A stretch of DNA of 64,000 nucleotides from Dysgonomonas sp. BGC7 (lineage in GTDB: Bacteria > Bacteroidota > Bacteroidia > Bacteroidales > Dysgonomonadaceae). Below the pieces are notes generated by a model. It was not told where the DNA came from. It did no database searches and saw only the letters and a program-made list of their open reading frames with translations. Position numbers and translations under genes: made by a program. This document shows, piece by piece, positions 28,747-38,412 of the stretch (the stretch's first letter is position 1; each line of letters begins with the position of its first letter). The DNA is taken from NCBI RefSeq assembly GCF_001261735.1, contig NZ_CVRP01000010.1, forward strand, positions 124,001 through 188,000, given 5' to 3'.

Positions 28747-29778
28747 ATGAATAAGGGTATATTATATATCTTCATATTTACATTAGGTATTTTATTACTG
28801 TTCGTAGCTAACTTATTTTTGGGATCTGTCTCTATTCCATACAATGCTATACTCGATATACTGTTGGGAAATAAGGTGGAAAAAGAAGCATGGACATATA
28901 TTATAGTAGATTCGAGAATACCACAAGCCGTAACAGCCTTATTTACGGGTGGAGCAATTGCTGTCTCTGGTTTGTTGCTACAAACAGCTTTTCGAAATCC
29001 ATTAGCCGATGCCGGAATATTAGGCATAAGTGCCGGAGCGAACTTGGGAGTTGCATTGGTTATCCTATTATTGGGAGGTACAGTTGGGTCTGTAGCCGGA
29101 TTCGATTTGTCATATTCTCTTTCTATTGTAGCAGGTGCTTTTATTGGAGCTACCGTGATACTTGCTATAATAATGGGATTTGCTTCTATTATAAAAAATA
29201 GTGTAATGCTTCTTATCATAGGTATTATGGTTGGTTATCTTACTTCTTCTATAATATCTATACTCAAATTTTGGAGTACGAACGAAAATGCCTATTCATT
29301 TATGTTGTGGGGAATGGGTAATTTTGCAGGAGTTGCCCGAGAACAATTACCTTTCTATTGTGCTGTAGTAACCGCCGGATTATTGTTGGCTATTCTATTA
29401 GTCAAGCCGCTCAATGCATTATTGCTGGGCGAAAAATATGCCACCAATCTTGGTGTGAATGTAAAATTAATACGCTTCTTACTGTTATTATGTGCCGGGA
29501 TGCTTACGGCCATTACTTGTGCTTTCTGCGGCCCGATAGCATTTATTGGTCTGGCTGTACCCCATATAGCGAGATTATTATTGGGCACATCCAATCATAA
29601 GTGGCTATTGCCTGTAACCATATTAGCAGGTTCGTGCATTGCTCTTTTGTGCAATCTGGTAAGTGTGTTGCCCGGCGATTCGGGAATGCTGCCCCTTAAT
29701 GCCATTACACCGATCTTTGGCGCGCCTGTCATTATATATGTCATTATCAACCAGAAGAAAATTCAATATTTTCATTGA
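28747..29778 (+). CDS. FecCD-family ABC transporter permease
   Basis: About 343 residues with 9-10 membrane helices, of the BtuC/FecD/HmuU permease family that imports iron siderophores, heme or cobalamin. Signature stretches are RIPQAVTALFTGGAIAVSGL, FRNPLADAGILGISAGANLG and CGPIAFIGLAVPHIARLL. The ATG at 28747 is chosen over the in-frame GTG at 28741. The ATPase gene starts 6 bp after its stop. No periplasmic binding protein is encoded in the window. The cargo cannot be called. Confidence 0.9.
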   Translation: MNKGILYIFIFTLGILLLFVANLFLGSVSIPYNAILDILLGNKVEKEAWTYIIVDSRIPQAVTALFTGGAIAVSGLLLQTAFRNPLADAGILGISAGANLGVALVILLLGGTVGSVAGFDLSYSLSIVAGAFIGATVILAIIMGFASIIKNSVMLLIIGIMVGYLTSSIISILKFWSTNENAYSFMLWGMGNFAGVAREQLPFYCAVVTAGLLLAILLVKPLNALLLGEKYATNLGVNVKLIRFLLLLCAGMLTAITCAFCGPIAFIGLAVPHIARLLLGTSNHKWLLPVTILAGSCIALLCNLVSVLPGDSGMLPLNAITPIFGAPVIIYVIINQKKIQYFH

Positions 29779-29784
29779 GTCTAT

Positions 29785-30807
29785 ATGAGCAAAGAAGCTA
29801 TTATATCAGCAAAAAATATCGGCATAGGCTATAATGCGGGTAAACATAGAGATCAAAATATGCTCTATAAAAATCTGTCTTTCAATTTGTATGCAGGAGA
29901 AATGGTTTGCTTGTTAGGTGCAAATGGAGCAGGAAAATCGACTTTACTCCGAACTATCAGTAAATCACAGCCAATACTTGCCGGAGATATTTTTCTTACA
30001 GATCGGAATATGACTCATTATTCCGAAAAAGAGTTATCTCAAATAATAGGTCTTGTTCTTACAGATAAAACATCGACAGGAGGCCTACTTGTTCGTGAAC
30101 TGGTCGAATTGGGTAGATATCCATACACCGGATTTTTCGGACAGTTGGGCAAATACGATAAAGAAGTAGTGGAGAAGTCTATGGCCGATGTAGGTATTTC
30201 TCATAAAGCAAATTCCTATGTAGCAGAATTGTCAGATGGAGAGAGACAAAAAGTTATGATAGCCAAGGCTTTGTCACAAGAGTGTCCTATTGTCCTTCTC
30301 GATGAGCCTACCGCATTTCTAGATATAGAGAGTCGTATAGAAATTATGAATTTACTTCACCATTTGGCTATGTATCAGAATAAAACGATACTACTATCTA
30401 CTCACGATATCGACATGGCCTTACTCCTATCCGACCGATTATGGTTATTGTCACGGGAGCATGGACTTACAAGTGGTATTACGGAGGATATTGTCTTATC
30501 AGGATCTATGGATCATTTCTTTAAAGGTGATAACATTATATTCAATAGAAACACAGGTAATTTCTTTCCTAAGAGACAGAGTGATAGAAAAGTATTTATT
30601 GAAGCCGATGATACACTATATCATTGGTCGAAAAATATGCTGGAAAGAAATGATTATAGTGTAGCAGAAGAAAGATCTGATAGCTTATTTATTTTAAAGG
30701 CTATTAATTGTCAGTCTATGAGTATTCAAATAGCAAAAACAGGGGCTGTTTCTCAATTCAATAATTTCGAAGAGTTAGCTAGTTTTCTAAAAACTTATAA
30801 TAGATAG
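29785..30807 (+). CDS. FecE/HmuV-type ABC transporter ATPase with C-terminal extension
   Basis: A 340-residue ATPase that drives the adjacent permease. Walker A is GANGAGKST, the signature is LSDGERQKVMIAKAL, Walker B is PIVLLDEPTAFLD, and the switch His is in LLSTHDIDMAL. About 85 residues follow the usual end at 255; the tail has no motif I recognise and may be a regulatory domain of the Bacteroidota form. It ends one base from the convergent rodA stop. Confidence 0.9.
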   Translation: MSKEAIISAKNIGIGYNAGKHRDQNMLYKNLSFNLYAGEMVCLLGANGAGKSTLLRTISKSQPILAGDIFLTDRNMTHYSEKELSQIIGLVLTDKTSTGGLLVRELVELGRYPYTGFFGQLGKYDKEVVEKSMADVGISHKANSYVAELSDGERQKVMIAKALSQECPIVLLDEPTAFLDIESRIEIMNLLHHLAMYQNKTILLSTHDIDMALLLSDRLWLLSREHGLTSGITEDIVLSGSMDHFFKGDNIIFNRNTGNFFPKRQSDRKVFIEADDTLYHWSKNMLERNDYSVAEERSDSLFILKAINCQSMSIQIAKTGAVSQFNNFEELASFLKTYNR

Positions 30808-32265
30808 TTATCTACGTTTTCTTGCCATATCTATTCGTAGGAATATAAATAGCAGAATAGTAAATCCCCACAATGAAGACCCTCCGTAACTGAAGAAAGG
30901 TAGAGGAATACCAATAACAGGGGTTAAACCAATAACCATTCCTACATTGATGGACAAGTGAAATAAAAATATACAAGCTACACAATAACCATAGACTCGT
31001 CCGAAAGTATTTTTCTGCCTCTCGGCCAGATATATTAATCTAAGTATTAGTATAAAAAACAAGAGTAAGACTATTACAGAACCAACAAACCCCTGCTCCT
31101 CTCCTACTGTGCAGAAAATGAAGTCAGTATCTTGTTCGGGTACATATTTTAACTTTGTTTGTGTACCATTTAAATACCCTTTTCCGAGTAGCCCGCCCGA
31201 TCCGATCGCTATTTTCGACTGGTTCACATTGTAACCAGCCCCCATAGGATCATCTTCCATTCCGAGTGTAACCTTTATACGCATCTGTTGGTGAGGTTGC
31301 ATAACATCACTAAATAAATAATCTACCGAACTTACAAAAAGTAAGCCTCCAATAGCAAATACAGCTACTAGAGCATGTACTTTAGACCAATGCTTTTTCG
31401 CAAGAAACAACAGATATACAACTAATGCAGCAAGAGCTATAAGAGCTAATATCCCGAAATCGATATCTACTCCCATTTCTGATATAAGATAAGAAATCCC
31501 GAAGAATCCGGCTGTAGAGATTAATATATTTCGGGTAGCAACACCATCCTGCTTATAGCTAAATAAGAGTATAGAGCTGATAATGATAATCAAAATTATA
31601 GTAATAAATTCACCGGTTGATAATATGCCAATATCTGTTTCTGAATATTTTAGTCCGACTACAAAAAATAAAACAGCTGACACTCCAATAAATAATACGA
31701 CACCTGGTAATCCCTCTCTATATAACATCAGGATAAATGCTGTATAAACAAGTGCAGAACCTGTTTCTTTTTGTAGTATGATAAGCAGCATCGGCAAAAT
31801 AATTATACCTGCCACTAACAGAAGATTCTTAGGAGTTAATAATTTAAAATTGTATGTATTAAGTAATCTGGCTAAAGCTAAAGCAACAGCAAATTTCGCA
31901 AACTCTGCTGGCTGAATTTGTATAGTTTCCGTTATCTTAAGCCACGATCGCGATCCCCTTGTATCTGTGGCAACTACTACAGTAAGGAGCAGTAATAAAA
32001 TAAAAGCGGCATATATATAATATGCAAGAATATCATAAATATTGCTATCTAGTTTCAGTATGATAAAGCCCAGAATCAGAGATGTTCCCATCCAGATAAG
32101 TTGCATGCCTGCACGGCCCGACAGATCGAACATACTTGTAGCATGCTCATATTGGTAACTAGCGCCATATATGCTAAACCATCCTCCAAGTATAAGTATG
32201 ATATACAGCGTAATTGTAAACCAATCGAGGCTCTTTTTTATATTTTCGTCTTCCCTTTGATACAT
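30808..32265 (-). CDS. rodA: Rod shape-determining protein RodA (SEDS peptidoglycan polymerase)
   Basis: A 485-residue SEDS-family glycosyltransferase that builds glycan strands from lipid II with PBP2 during elongation. Ten or more membrane helices are visible. Family motifs are TRGSRSWLKI with QIQPAEFAKFA, QKETGSALVYTAF (catalytic Asp replaced by Glu-containing QKE-TGSA), IAIGSGGLLGKGYLNGTQ, YVPEQDTDFIF, and the C-terminal GIPLPFFSYGGSSLW. It is about 110 residues longer than E. coli RodA because of extra helices in the middle, as usual in Bacteroidales. It is last in the operon, 1 bp after mrdA. Confidence 0.95.
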   Translation of the reverse strand: MYQREDENIKKSLDWFTITLYIILILGGWFSIYGASYQYEHATSMFDLSGRAGMQLIWMGTSLILGFIILKLDSNIYDILAYYIYAAFILLLLLTVVVATDTRGSRSWLKITETIQIQPAEFAKFAVALALARLLNTYNFKLLTPKNLLLVAGIIILPMLLIILQKETGSALVYTAFILMLYREGLPGVVLFIGVSAVLFFVVGLKYSETDIGILSTGEFITIILIIIISSILLFSYKQDGVATRNILISTAGFFGISYLISEMGVDIDFGILALIALAALVVYLLFLAKKHWSKVHALVAVFAIGGLLFVSSVDYLFSDVMQPHQQMRIKVTLGMEDDPMGAGYNVNQSKIAIGSGGLLGKGYLNGTQTKLKYVPEQDTDFIFCTVGEEQGFVGSVIVLLLFFILILRLIYLAERQKNTFGRVYGYCVACIFLFHLSINVGMVIGLTPVIGIPLPFFSYGGSSLWGFTILLFIFLRIDMARKRR

Positions 32266-32266
32266 C

Positions 32267-34228
32267 TTATTCGCTTTCTCCCGGTTTAAAAGGTTCTATA
32301 GCTGCATCCGTTGACTGAGTATTTGCAGGTCTAACAATTTCAGTATTTCTATTATTACTGCGAGTCCAATTATAAAACACTTGCGGCATTATAATTCTAC
32401 TGGCAATCATACTTTCCAACCCTTTGTCGTTAGGATTAATTTCGCCTTTCAGATATTTTTGAAGCATCAAACGCCCGATAGGTACACCATTAGTAGCACC
32501 AAATCCTCCATTCTCGACTATGACAAATATAGCTACCTGAGGTTTATCTTTAGGAGCAAACCCCATAAAAATAGAGTGGTCTCTTCCATGAGGATTTTCA
32601 GCAGTTCCAGTCTTGCCACATACTTCTATATCAGGCAATAGATTTGCTCCTCTACATGTACCGCCCGTCACAGCACGGGCCATACCTTCTACAATAGCCT
32701 CATAGTGTTGTTTTTTTATACCGGTACTGTGTTTGTGAGTATAAATACTATCCAGAGGTGTATCTTGTATTTCTCTTACTACATGTGGAGCATAATAATA
32801 ACCTCTGTTTGCAATAGTAGCAGCAAGATTGGCAACCTGTAAAGGTGTTGCTGTGACTTCTCCTTGTCCAATAGCAATGGAAATAATATTAGAAGCACTC
32901 CAAGTATCTTTCTTAAAAGCACGGGTATAGAACTTGCTATTAGGTATAAATCCTCTCTTTTCGGATGGAAGGTCAACACCTAATGTATATCCAAAACCCA
33001 TATCCACTATGTGATTTTTCCATATTTCGAAGGCTTCGGGAGTACTCCCATATTTTTTTCTATTTCCTAGCATAGCCGTAAGCCCATAGCAAAAGTATGA
33101 ATTACAAGATGTTGCTATAGCAGGAATCAGAGGTAATGGCGATCCGTGTGGGTGACATTTCGGACGTCCTCCTAATGGAGGATAGCCACCAGCACAAGAA
33201 TACATTGTATTCTCTGTAATAATATCTTCTTCTAAAAAGATTAAACCTTGAGTAGTTTTAAAAGTCGATCCGGGAGGATACATTCCTTGTATTGGTCTGT
33301 TTAAGAGAGGCTTTACAGGGTTATTTTCCAATTCAAGATAGTTTTTACTAAAATCTCGCCCTAATAACATAGACGGATCGTAAGTTGGTGATGTAACCAT
33401 ACATAATACTTCTCCTGTCGATGGTTCAATCATAACTATACTACCTACTTTATTTTGCATCAAATATTCTCCGTATGCCTGAAGCTCAATATCAATAGAT
33501 AAAGTAAGATTCTTACCTGAAGCGGGAGCTATATCATGTTTTCCATTTTCGTATTTACCTTGTATACGCCCATGAGCATCGCGCAATAAAATTTCAACTC
33601 CTTTTTCTCCCCTTAGATGTTTCTCGTACGATGATTCTATACCGGATTTCCCTCCATAATCACCTCTTACATAGTAGCTATCTTTTTCTAGTTGACTTTT
33701 ACTTACTTCTGCCACATATCCTAGTAACAAACCAGCATTAGGATGAGTATATTGGCGCAACGTTCTTTTCTGTATATAAAACCCCGGAAATTTATAAAGT
33801 TTTTCCTGTAGCAAACCACTCTCCTGAGATGTGAGCTGTGTAGTAAATGTTTGCATAGTATATGTGGAATAGCCAGGATTTAATCGGCGATCTTTTATAT
33901 CTCTTATACGCTTATCAAACTGTTCCTTTGTATAATCTATGACTTTACACATATCCAATGTATCGAAAGACCCTACTTCTCTAGGAATATATACCAGATC
34001 GTATGTCGGTTGGTTATATACTAAAAGTCGATCCTTTCTATCAGATATTATACCTCTCGAAGGATATAAAGTTCTATTAAAGAAAGCATTGCCATCGGCA
34101 GATTCTTTATATTCACTTTTTATTATTTGAAGATAGAATAATTGTACTATATATATCAAAATTATACCACAGGCTATACCGCCTATGATATATTGTCTTT
34201 TAGAAAGGTCTAAGCCGCTTTTTGCCAT
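32267..34228 (-). CDS. mrdA: Penicillin-binding protein 2 (transpeptidase)
   Basis: A 653-residue class B PBP that cross-links peptidoglycan for rod growth. One N-terminal membrane anchor is at about 12-31, followed by the pedestal domain and the transpeptidase domain. The active serine is in GSTFKT (SxxK), the second motif is SCNSYF (SxN), and the third is CGKTGTAE (KTG). It overlaps mreD by 19 bp and is followed at once by rodA, its glycosyltransferase partner. Confidence 0.96.
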   Translation of the reverse strand: MAKSGLDLSKRQYIIGGIACGIILIYIVQLFYLQIIKSEYKESADGNAFFNRTLYPSRGIISDRKDRLLVYNQPTYDLVYIPREVGSFDTLDMCKVIDYTKEQFDKRIRDIKDRRLNPGYSTYTMQTFTTQLTSQESGLLQEKLYKFPGFYIQKRTLRQYTHPNAGLLLGYVAEVSKSQLEKDSYYVRGDYGGKSGIESSYEKHLRGEKGVEILLRDAHGRIQGKYENGKHDIAPASGKNLTLSIDIELQAYGEYLMQNKVGSIVMIEPSTGEVLCMVTSPTYDPSMLLGRDFSKNYLELENNPVKPLLNRPIQGMYPPGSTFKTTQGLIFLEEDIITENTMYSCAGGYPPLGGRPKCHPHGSPLPLIPAIATSCNSYFCYGLTAMLGNRKKYGSTPEAFEIWKNHIVDMGFGYTLGVDLPSEKRGFIPNSKFYTRAFKKDTWSASNIISIAIGQGEVTATPLQVANLAATIANRGYYYAPHVVREIQDTPLDSIYTHKHSTGIKKQHYEAIVEGMARAVTGGTCRGANLLPDIEVCGKTGTAENPHGRDHSIFMGFAPKDKPQVAIFVIVENGGFGATNGVPIGRLMLQKYLKGEINPNDKGLESMIASRIIMPQVFYNWTRSNNRNTEIVRPANTQSTDAAIEPFKPGESE

Positions 34229-34737
34229 GAGCTTTTCTTCTTAAGAGAGAATCCTTCAAATGCGAAAATGAGTATTGATGAGAGTATTACAGATAAAATA
34301 ATTCGTAGCAGAATCAATTTTATATTAAAGTAAGAAAATGATTCTATAGAAACTAAAATTATATGATGTATCAATGTCAGAAAAACAGCATATTTCATGA
34401 AAGAGCTTCTTAGTAACCTAAAGCTAGGAGTTTGGCCATTATAGTCATCTGTCATGAAAAATAATTTCTGCGATGGCTTACATATAAATCCTATGAACGT
34501 ACTTGCCGCAGCATTTATGCCGGGAGTATTACAAAATAGATCTATTATAAGCCCAATCAAGAAACCAAAAAAAGTAGTAAGATTCCTGTTACAGCCAACG
34601 GGAAGTTTTATGATAAAATATATATATACAAAAGGAACAGCATAGCCCAAAAACGAAATTCGGTTAAGCACTAATACTTGTAGCAAAACAAGTAGAACAA
34701 ATATTATAATATATTTTATCGCATTACTTTTTAGCAT
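34210..34737 (-). CDS. mreD: Rod shape-determining protein MreD
   Basis: A 175-residue inner-membrane protein with 5-6 predicted helices and a charged end (EGFSLKKKSSWQKAA). It bridges the MreB/MreC elongation complex. Sequence conservation in this family is low, so the call rests mainly on size, helices and its place between mreC (14-bp overlap) and mrdA (19-bp overlap). The PFVYIYFIIKLPVG and GLIIDLFCNTPGINAAA stretches are MreD-like. Confidence 0.88.
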   Translation of the reverse strand: MLKSNAIKYIIIFVLLVLLQVLVLNRISFLGYAVPFVYIYFIIKLPVGCNRNLTTFFGFLIGLIIDLFCNTPGINAAASTFIGFICKPSQKLFFMTDDYNGQTPSFRLLRSSFMKYAVFLTLIHHIILVSIESFSYFNIKLILLRIILSVILSSILIFAFEGFSLKKKSSWQKAA

Positions 34738-35581
34738 TCTTTACTTTGTTTTCCAATTCTTTTATCTCATCTGTATTACTTTTCAGAAGGAGTACATTTT
34801 TCAAAGTTCCAAAATCTGTAAATAATTTTATCTTTATACTATAGAAATTATCGTCAACTTCGCTCTGATACTCTTCTACAGTTCCAACCTGAAGTCCTGC
34901 CGGAAAAAAATCTGAAAAGCCACTGGTTACTATAGTATCACCCTTTTCTATTTTTTCGTATTTAGGATATTCTGTCAGACGGGCATACCTAGAATCCCCA
35001 CCCTCCCATATCAAAATACCATCTGCACTGGAATTTTTAATTTTGCAACTAAATTTACTATGAGGATTCAAGATAGGCTGAACTATTGCATAATTAGGAC
35101 TGGCAGATCTGACAACACCAACAATGCCTTGCTGAGATACTACTCCCATATCATCTGTTACTCCATCATTTTTGCCTTTGTTGATTATTATATAGTTCTC
35201 AATCATAGAAGTACTATTTTTCTCTACGCGGGCAATAATATAATGTGAATTTATTTTCCTATTAACTGAATCGTTAAGAAAAGCATTCGCTTTCAATGAG
35301 TCTGTTTCTACAGAGAATAAATAACTTCTTAGTTCTGATAACTCGGTCTGTAATTCGGAATTCTTTTGAAGGAGTTCCTGATTTTCTTTTTTGAGACCAA
35401 AATAAGAAGATATACTTCCCGATATCGAATAAACTCGTCCGGTCACCTCATTTGTAGAATTTAGGAAAACACTTTTCTGATAAGAGTTCCCACTAAAAAT
35501 GAAGTAAAAACAAATTATTTCGAGAAATATAAAAACAAACCATGAGCTGTTCTTTAATAGGAAATTAATTAAGTTTCTCAT
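34724..35581 (-). CDS. mreC: Rod shape-determining protein MreC
   Basis: A 285-residue single-pass protein: a membrane helix at about 13-32, a coiled coil at about 58-92 (KKENQELLQKNSELQTELSELR), then a periplasmic two-barrel domain with NKGKNDGVTDDMGVVSQQGIVG and GDTIVTSGFSDFFPAGLQVG, both classic MreC signatures. It connects MreB in the cytoplasm with PBP2/RodA. It lies between mreB (70-bp gap) and mreD (overlap). Confidence 0.95.
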   Translation of the reverse strand: MRNLINFLLKNSSWFVFIFLEIICFYFIFSGNSYQKSVFLNSTNEVTGRVYSISGSISSYFGLKKENQELLQKNSELQTELSELRSYLFSVETDSLKANAFLNDSVNRKINSHYIIARVEKNSTSMIENYIIINKGKNDGVTDDMGVVSQQGIVGVVRSASPNYAIVQPILNPHSKFSCKIKNSSADGILIWEGGDSRYARLTEYPKYEKIEKGDTIVTSGFSDFFPAGLQVGTVEEYQSEVDDNFYSIKIKLFTDFGTLKNVLLLKSNTDEIKELENKVKNAKK

Positions 35582-35651
35582 AATTTGTTTTTATCTATAT
35601 TCTTCTATATATATGGTAATACAATATCGACACAAAAGAAATAAGCAAAAC

Positions 35652-36677
35652 TTATCTCATTAAGAAATTAAATTTCTCAATATTTTTTAGTGCGATACCG
35701 GTTCCTTTAGCTACAGCGTGAAGTGGATCTTCTGCTACATGAAACTGAATACCAATTCTATCAGTAAAACGTTTACTAAGTCCTCTTAATAAAGCTCCTC
35801 CTCCGGTAAGGTAAATTCCGTTTCTTACAATATCCGCATATAATTCCGGTGGCGTTTGCTCCAAAGCACTAAGTATAGCCGAATCCATTTTCGAAATAGA
35901 TTTATCAAGACAGTGTGCCATTTCTTGATACGACACAGGTATATCCATTGGCAGGGAAGTCATTCTGTTAGGACCATGTACAACAAAATCTTCAGGAACT
36001 TCATCCTCAGGTAATTCTGTAAGAGCTGCCCCTACGGCTATTTTAATATTTTCAGCAGTACGCTCGCCTACTTTTATATTATGCTGACGCCCCATATACT
36101 CCTGAATATCTTCAGTCAGGTCGTCCCCTGCTATTTTTATTGATTTGTTAGAAACAATACCACCCAGCGAAATTACTGCAATTTCGGTGGTACCTCCACC
36201 TATATCAACTATCATGTTTCCCTCGGGTGCCTCTACATCTATACCGATACCTAAAGCCGCAGCCATAGGCTCATATATCATATATACATCGCGTCCTCCG
36301 GCATGTTCTGCCGAGTCGCGAATAGCCCGTGTTTCTACCTCAGTACTTCCTGACGGTATACATATAACGATACGAAGAGACGGTGAGAATAGACGACTTC
36401 TGTTATTAAACATTTTGATCAGACCTCTGATCATTTGTTCTGCAGCAGTAAAGTCTGCTATCACTCCATCTTTAAGTGGTCTTACTGTACGTATATCTTC
36501 GTGGGTTTTCCCGTGCATTTGGCGAGCTTTCTCCCCTACTGCGATTACCTTTCCCGATTTCCGTTCTAATGCGACTACGGAAGGTTGGTCTACAACTATT
36601 TTTCCATTATGTATGATGATGGTATTGGCGGTGCCAAGATCCATCGCTATTTCCTGAGTAAACGAGAATAGTCCCAT
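35652..36677 (-). CDS. mreB: Actin-like cell shape protein MreB
   Basis: A 341-residue actin homologue that forms membrane-bound filaments guiding wall synthesis. ATP-site motifs are MDLGTANTII (phosphate 1), IVDIGGGTTEIAVIS (phosphate 2) and GIYLTGGGALLRGL (adenosine). The N-terminal GLFSFTQEI can form a short membrane-binding amphipathic segment. It lies 37 bp downstream of purH. Confidence 0.97.
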   Translation of the reverse strand: MGLFSFTQEIAMDLGTANTIIIHNGKIVVDQPSVVALERKSGKVIAVGEKARQMHGKTHEDIRTVRPLKDGVIADFTAAEQMIRGLIKMFNNRSRLFSPSLRIVICIPSGSTEVETRAIRDSAEHAGGRDVYMIYEPMAAALGIGIDVEAPEGNMIVDIGGGTTEIAVISLGGIVSNKSIKIAGDDLTEDIQEYMGRQHNIKVGERTAENIKIAVGAALTELPEDEVPEDFVVHGPNRMTSLPMDIPVSYQEMAHCLDKSISKMDSAILSALEQTPPELYADIVRNGIYLTGGGALLRGLSKRFTDRIGIQFHVAEDPLHAVAKGTGIALKNIEKFNFLMR

Positions 36678-36714
36678 ATTTTCAATTTATTTTGCGAATC
36701 CTATTTCAATCCAA

Positions 36715-38238
36715 TTAATGTTTAAAGTGCCGTATGCCTGTTACTACCATCGAAATATTGTGCTCGTTACAATATTCGATAGATAGTTTGTCATTTATCG
36801 AGCCGCCCGGTTGTACGACTGCAGTAATTCCTGCTTTTCCTGCAATTTCTACACAGTCAGGAAATGGGAAAAATGCATCGGAAGCCATTATCGCTCCATT
36901 AAGATTAAAGTTGAAAGCGTCTGCTTTTTCTATAGCTTGTTTAAGCGCATCCACACGAGATGTTTGACCTGTGCCTCCGGCACATAGCTGCTTATCTTTC
37001 ACTAAAATTATTGCATTCGATTTTGTATGCTTTACAAGCTTATTAGCAAAAAGTAAATCTTCAAGTTCCGATCCCTGCAATGAACGGTTTGTCACCAACT
37101 TTAGGTCTTCAGCTGTTTGTATACTCAAATCTTTTTCCTGTACCAAAACACCATTCAACAACGATCTGAATTGTGTTGTATCGGATATTGGTTGCTTCTG
37201 CACTAAGATAATACGATTTTTCTTTTGTTCCAATATTTCGAGACTTTCTTTATCGTATTCGGGTGCAATTATGATTTCGAAGAATATTTTATTGATCTCT
37301 TCGGCTGTTTCCTTATCTATTTTTGCATTACTAACAATAATACCGCCAAATGCAGAAACCGGATCTCCTGCCAAAGCATCTTTCCATGCCTCTACTGTAG
37401 TAGATCTTGAGGCTATTCCACAAGCATTGTTATGCTTTAAGATAGCAACTGTAGTTTCATCAAATTCACTAATAAGGCTTACTGCCGATTCTATGTCGAG
37501 CAGATTGTTGTATGATATTTCACGACCATGCAGCTGTTCGAAAATATCGTTAAATTTCCCATAGAAAGTTCCTTTTTGGTGTGGATTTTCACCATAACGA
37601 AGGTGCATTGCATTATCTTCTGCATAACGGAATACAGAACCTTCATTATTATCCATATAATTAAATATGGCTGTATCGTATGATGAAGAAACAGAAAATG
37701 CTTCTTTTGCAAAGAACTTACGGTCTGCCAAATCAGACTTGCCGCCTTTTGAGTCTAAAAGTTCTTTTAATGGAGCATATTGTTGTTTTGAAGCAACAAT
37801 TATAACATCTTTGAAATTTTTTGCAGCAGCTCTGATGAGAGATATACCGCCTATATCAATTTTTTCTATAATGTCTTGCTCATCAGCACCTGAAGCTACA
37901 GTTTCTTCGAACGGATACAGGTCTACGATAACTAAATCTATCTCATGTATATCGTATGCTTTTATTTGCTTCATATCTTCAGGAAGCTCTCTGCGGCACA
38001 GAATACCTCCAAATATTTTAGGGTGAAGAGTTTTTACTCTACCTCCCAATATCGAAGGATAGCCGGTAGTATCTTCTACAGCCTCACAAGGAAGGCCTAA
38101 TGACTCTATAAAACTCTTTGTTCCACCTGTAGATACGAAGTGGACACCTAAAGAATCCAACTGTTTTAAAATTTCATCTAAGCCATCTTTATGATAGACT
38201 GAGACTAGCGCTGTTCTAATTTTTTTCTCTGAAGACAT
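36715..38238 (-). CDS. purH: Bifunctional AICAR transformylase/IMP cyclohydrolase
   Basis: A 507-residue enzyme for the last two steps to IMP. The N-terminal IMP cyclohydrolase (about 1-195) has HFVSTGGTKSFI and GGRVKTLHPKIFGGIL. The transformylase (about 200-507) has the catalytic KHNNACG and SAFGGII, with AIMASDAFFPFPD and VQPGGSI near the end. It leads the operon purH-mreB-mreC-mreD-mrdA-rodA, linking nucleotide and wall synthesis. The -7 box is at 38269-38276. Confidence 0.96.
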   Translation of the reverse strand: MSSEKKIRTALVSVYHKDGLDEILKQLDSLGVHFVSTGGTKSFIESLGLPCEAVEDTTGYPSILGGRVKTLHPKIFGGILCRRELPEDMKQIKAYDIHEIDLVIVDLYPFEETVASGADEQDIIEKIDIGGISLIRAAAKNFKDVIIVASKQQYAPLKELLDSKGGKSDLADRKFFAKEAFSVSSSYDTAIFNYMDNNEGSVFRYAEDNAMHLRYGENPHQKGTFYGKFNDIFEQLHGREISYNNLLDIESAVSLISEFDETTVAILKHNNACGIASRSTTVEAWKDALAGDPVSAFGGIIVSNAKIDKETAEEINKIFFEIIIAPEYDKESLEILEQKKNRIILVQKQPISDTTQFRSLLNGVLVQEKDLSIQTAEDLKLVTNRSLQGSELEDLLFANKLVKHTKSNAIILVKDKQLCAGGTGQTSRVDALKQAIEKADAFNFNLNGAIMASDAFFPFPDCVEIAGKAGITAVVQPGGSINDKLSIEYCNEHNISMVVTGIRHFKH

Positions 38239-38268
38239 GGTGTGTTAATATCCTAATTTTTAGGAGGA

Positions 38269-38276
38269 CAAAGTTA
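38269..38276 (-). promoter_or_regulatory. -7 box for the purH-mre operon
   Basis: Read leftward, TAACTTTG matches TAnnTTTG and lies 31 bp before the purH ATG. Confidence 0.5.
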
Positions 38277-38379
38277 TAAAAACTATTGTTATTACAGGCG
38301 CTTTTATTATAATTTTTGCGGAATAAATTAGGCTTATCCAAATTATATAAATATTTAAGTTTTATCTCTATCATTTTCC

Positions 38380-38387
38380 TATATTTG
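38380..38387 (+). promoter_or_regulatory. -7 box for the DUF3857 pair
   Basis: TATATTTG matches TAnnTTTG. Transcription starting near 38393 would give a leader of about 20 nt before the ATG at 38413, normal for this group. Confidence 0.5.
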
Positions 38388-38412
38388 TAAAAATATCTTA
38401 AATCGGACCTGA

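Noticed and set aside
28734-29219. 161-codon ORF on the minus strand across the FecCD gene
   Set aside because: It is a shadow of the permease gene, with no start signal and unnatural composition.
36145-36657. 170-codon plus-strand ORF inside mreB
   Set aside because: Antisense of a highly conserved gene, no independent family features.
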